Of a DNA stretch of 12,573 nt, positions 12,116-12,573 are shown piece by piece (positions within the stretch are counted from its first letter, which is position 1; the number at the start of each line of letters is the position of its first letter). A program made the translations under genes and the position numbers. The stretch is from positions 1-12,573 of the forward strand of contig QHPA01000084.1 in assembly GCA_003218935.1 (NCBI GenBank). The letters run 5' to 3'. The stretch is from Verrucomicrobiota bacterium (GTDB taxonomy: Bacteria > Verrucomicrobiota > Verrucomicrobiia > Limisphaerales > AV2). The notes under the pieces were generated by a model. It made no database searches and was not told the origin of the DNA. It saw only the letters and a program-made list of their open reading frames with translations.

Positions 12116-12573
12116 ATGCAAAAGGACGCAGCGACAAACGGGCAGACTCACGCCCGCAAAGGTGAGTTTCACAAAGTCGGCGAGAATCTCTACCGGTATT
12201 CATCGAACGACCGCTATTATGCGGTCTTCAGAGTCAACGGCAAGTTGATTTGGAAAAGCCTCAAAACCAGCGACCGGGAACTCGCCAAAAGGAAGTTGAA
12301 GGAGGAGCAGGAAAAACAGGGCCGGGTTGATCCTGAAGCGACGAAGCTGACGCTGTCCGAACTGCTGGACCTTTATGAGAAGAGCCTTGAGCAATTCGAT
12401 GACAAGACCCAGGCGACCCGCACGAGCATCCTGAATATTTTCAAACGAACCTGGGAGCAAAGTCTCGACGTGCCTGTGCAGAACATCACCGCCGCGCAAT
12501 TGGAACTCTGGCTCGCAAAGCACAAGCCGAGAATGCGGAAAGTCAGCTTCAATGAGTACATCCGTTTCACCCG
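12116..12573 (+). CDS. Tyrosine recombinase / phage-type integrase, N-terminal part (cut by window edge)
   Basis: The frame runs from ATG 12116 to the right edge (152 codons). It begins MQKDAATNGQ, then FHKVGENLYRYSSNDRYYAVFRVNG (about 18-42) and LIWKSLKTSDRELAKRKLKEE (about 44-64), an arm-type DNA-binding domain. A helical core-binding (SAM-like) domain follows: LTLSELLDLYEKSL (about 78-91), TQATRTSILNIFKRTWEQS (about 98-116), ITAAQLELWLAKHK (about 124-137). The catalytic domain with R-H-R-Y residues lies beyond the window. An in-frame ATG at 12104 is an alternative start; no Shine-Dalgarno is seen for either, so a short-leader or leaderless message is possible. It diverges from the tRNA-Ala gene, and its -10-like region is duplicated. 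Confidence 0.82.
   Translation, partial: MQKDAATNGQTHARKGEFHKVGENLYRYSSNDRYYAVFRVNGKLIWKSLKTSDRELAKRKLKEEQEKQGRVDPEATKLTLSELLDLYEKSLEQFDDKTQATRTSILNIFKRTWEQSLDVPVQNITAAQLELWLAKHKPRMRKVSFNEYIRFT

Noticed and set aside
1..12573. CRISPR array or insertion sequence
   Set aside because: No regularly spaced repeats and no transposase; the only recombinase is the partial integrase at the right edge, and the inverted repeats seen are short intergenic palindromes.

Overview
The window most resembles a chromosomal segment of a moderately GC-rich Gram-negative bacterium, probably Verrucomicrobiota or a neighbouring PVC/Acidobacteria-like lineage. This is an inference from gene content: a GH/GT2 fusion protein, a Gfo/Idh/MocA oxidoreductase, a GspE/PilB-type ATPase, a GT21-like transferase and large intergenic palindromes. 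No rRNA or marker gene is present to settle it.

Layout. Positions 1-2556 hold three minus-strand genes: a Gfo/Idh/MocA oxidoreductase, then a thymidylate kinase, then a second kinase-like paralogue that runs off the left edge. The two kinases overlap by 4 bases (ATGA), and the second carries Arg in place of the P-loop Lys. A divergent intergenic region of about 300 bases leads to a plus-strand GspE/PilB-type ATPase (2858-4075) lacking the usual long N-terminal domain. Next come a 46-bp perfect palindrome, a ceramide-glucosyltransferase-like (HpnI-like, GT21) membrane enzyme (4264-5478), and two further strong palindromic elements (about 5494-5637). The large ORF 5873-8266 fuses a clan GH-A type TIM barrel to a GT2 glycosyltransferase with membrane segments. 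Its natural C-terminus appears to continue in another frame (to 8342), which suggests a one-base frameshift near 7955.

On the minus strand, 8347-8743 is a decayed gene fragment. A B12-binding-type radical SAM protein (9040-10689, plus) converges on a NarL/LuxR-type response regulator (10726-11415, minus). About 530 bases without a convincing gene follow, then tRNA-Ala(CGC) on the minus strand (11949-12024). Diverging from it is the start of a tyrosine-recombinase integrase (12116 to the right edge), preceded by a 13-bp tandem duplication containing a -10-like TATACT.

How the genes may work together. The GT21-like enzyme, the GH/GT2 fusion and the radical SAM protein would suit a lipid or envelope-glycan modification locus. 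Hopanoid head-group modification is one precedent, but no squalene-hopene cyclase or hpnH is present to confirm it. The kinase pair could act as a coupled enzyme and pseudo-enzyme. The tRNA/integrase edge may mark the border of an integrated element extending to the right.
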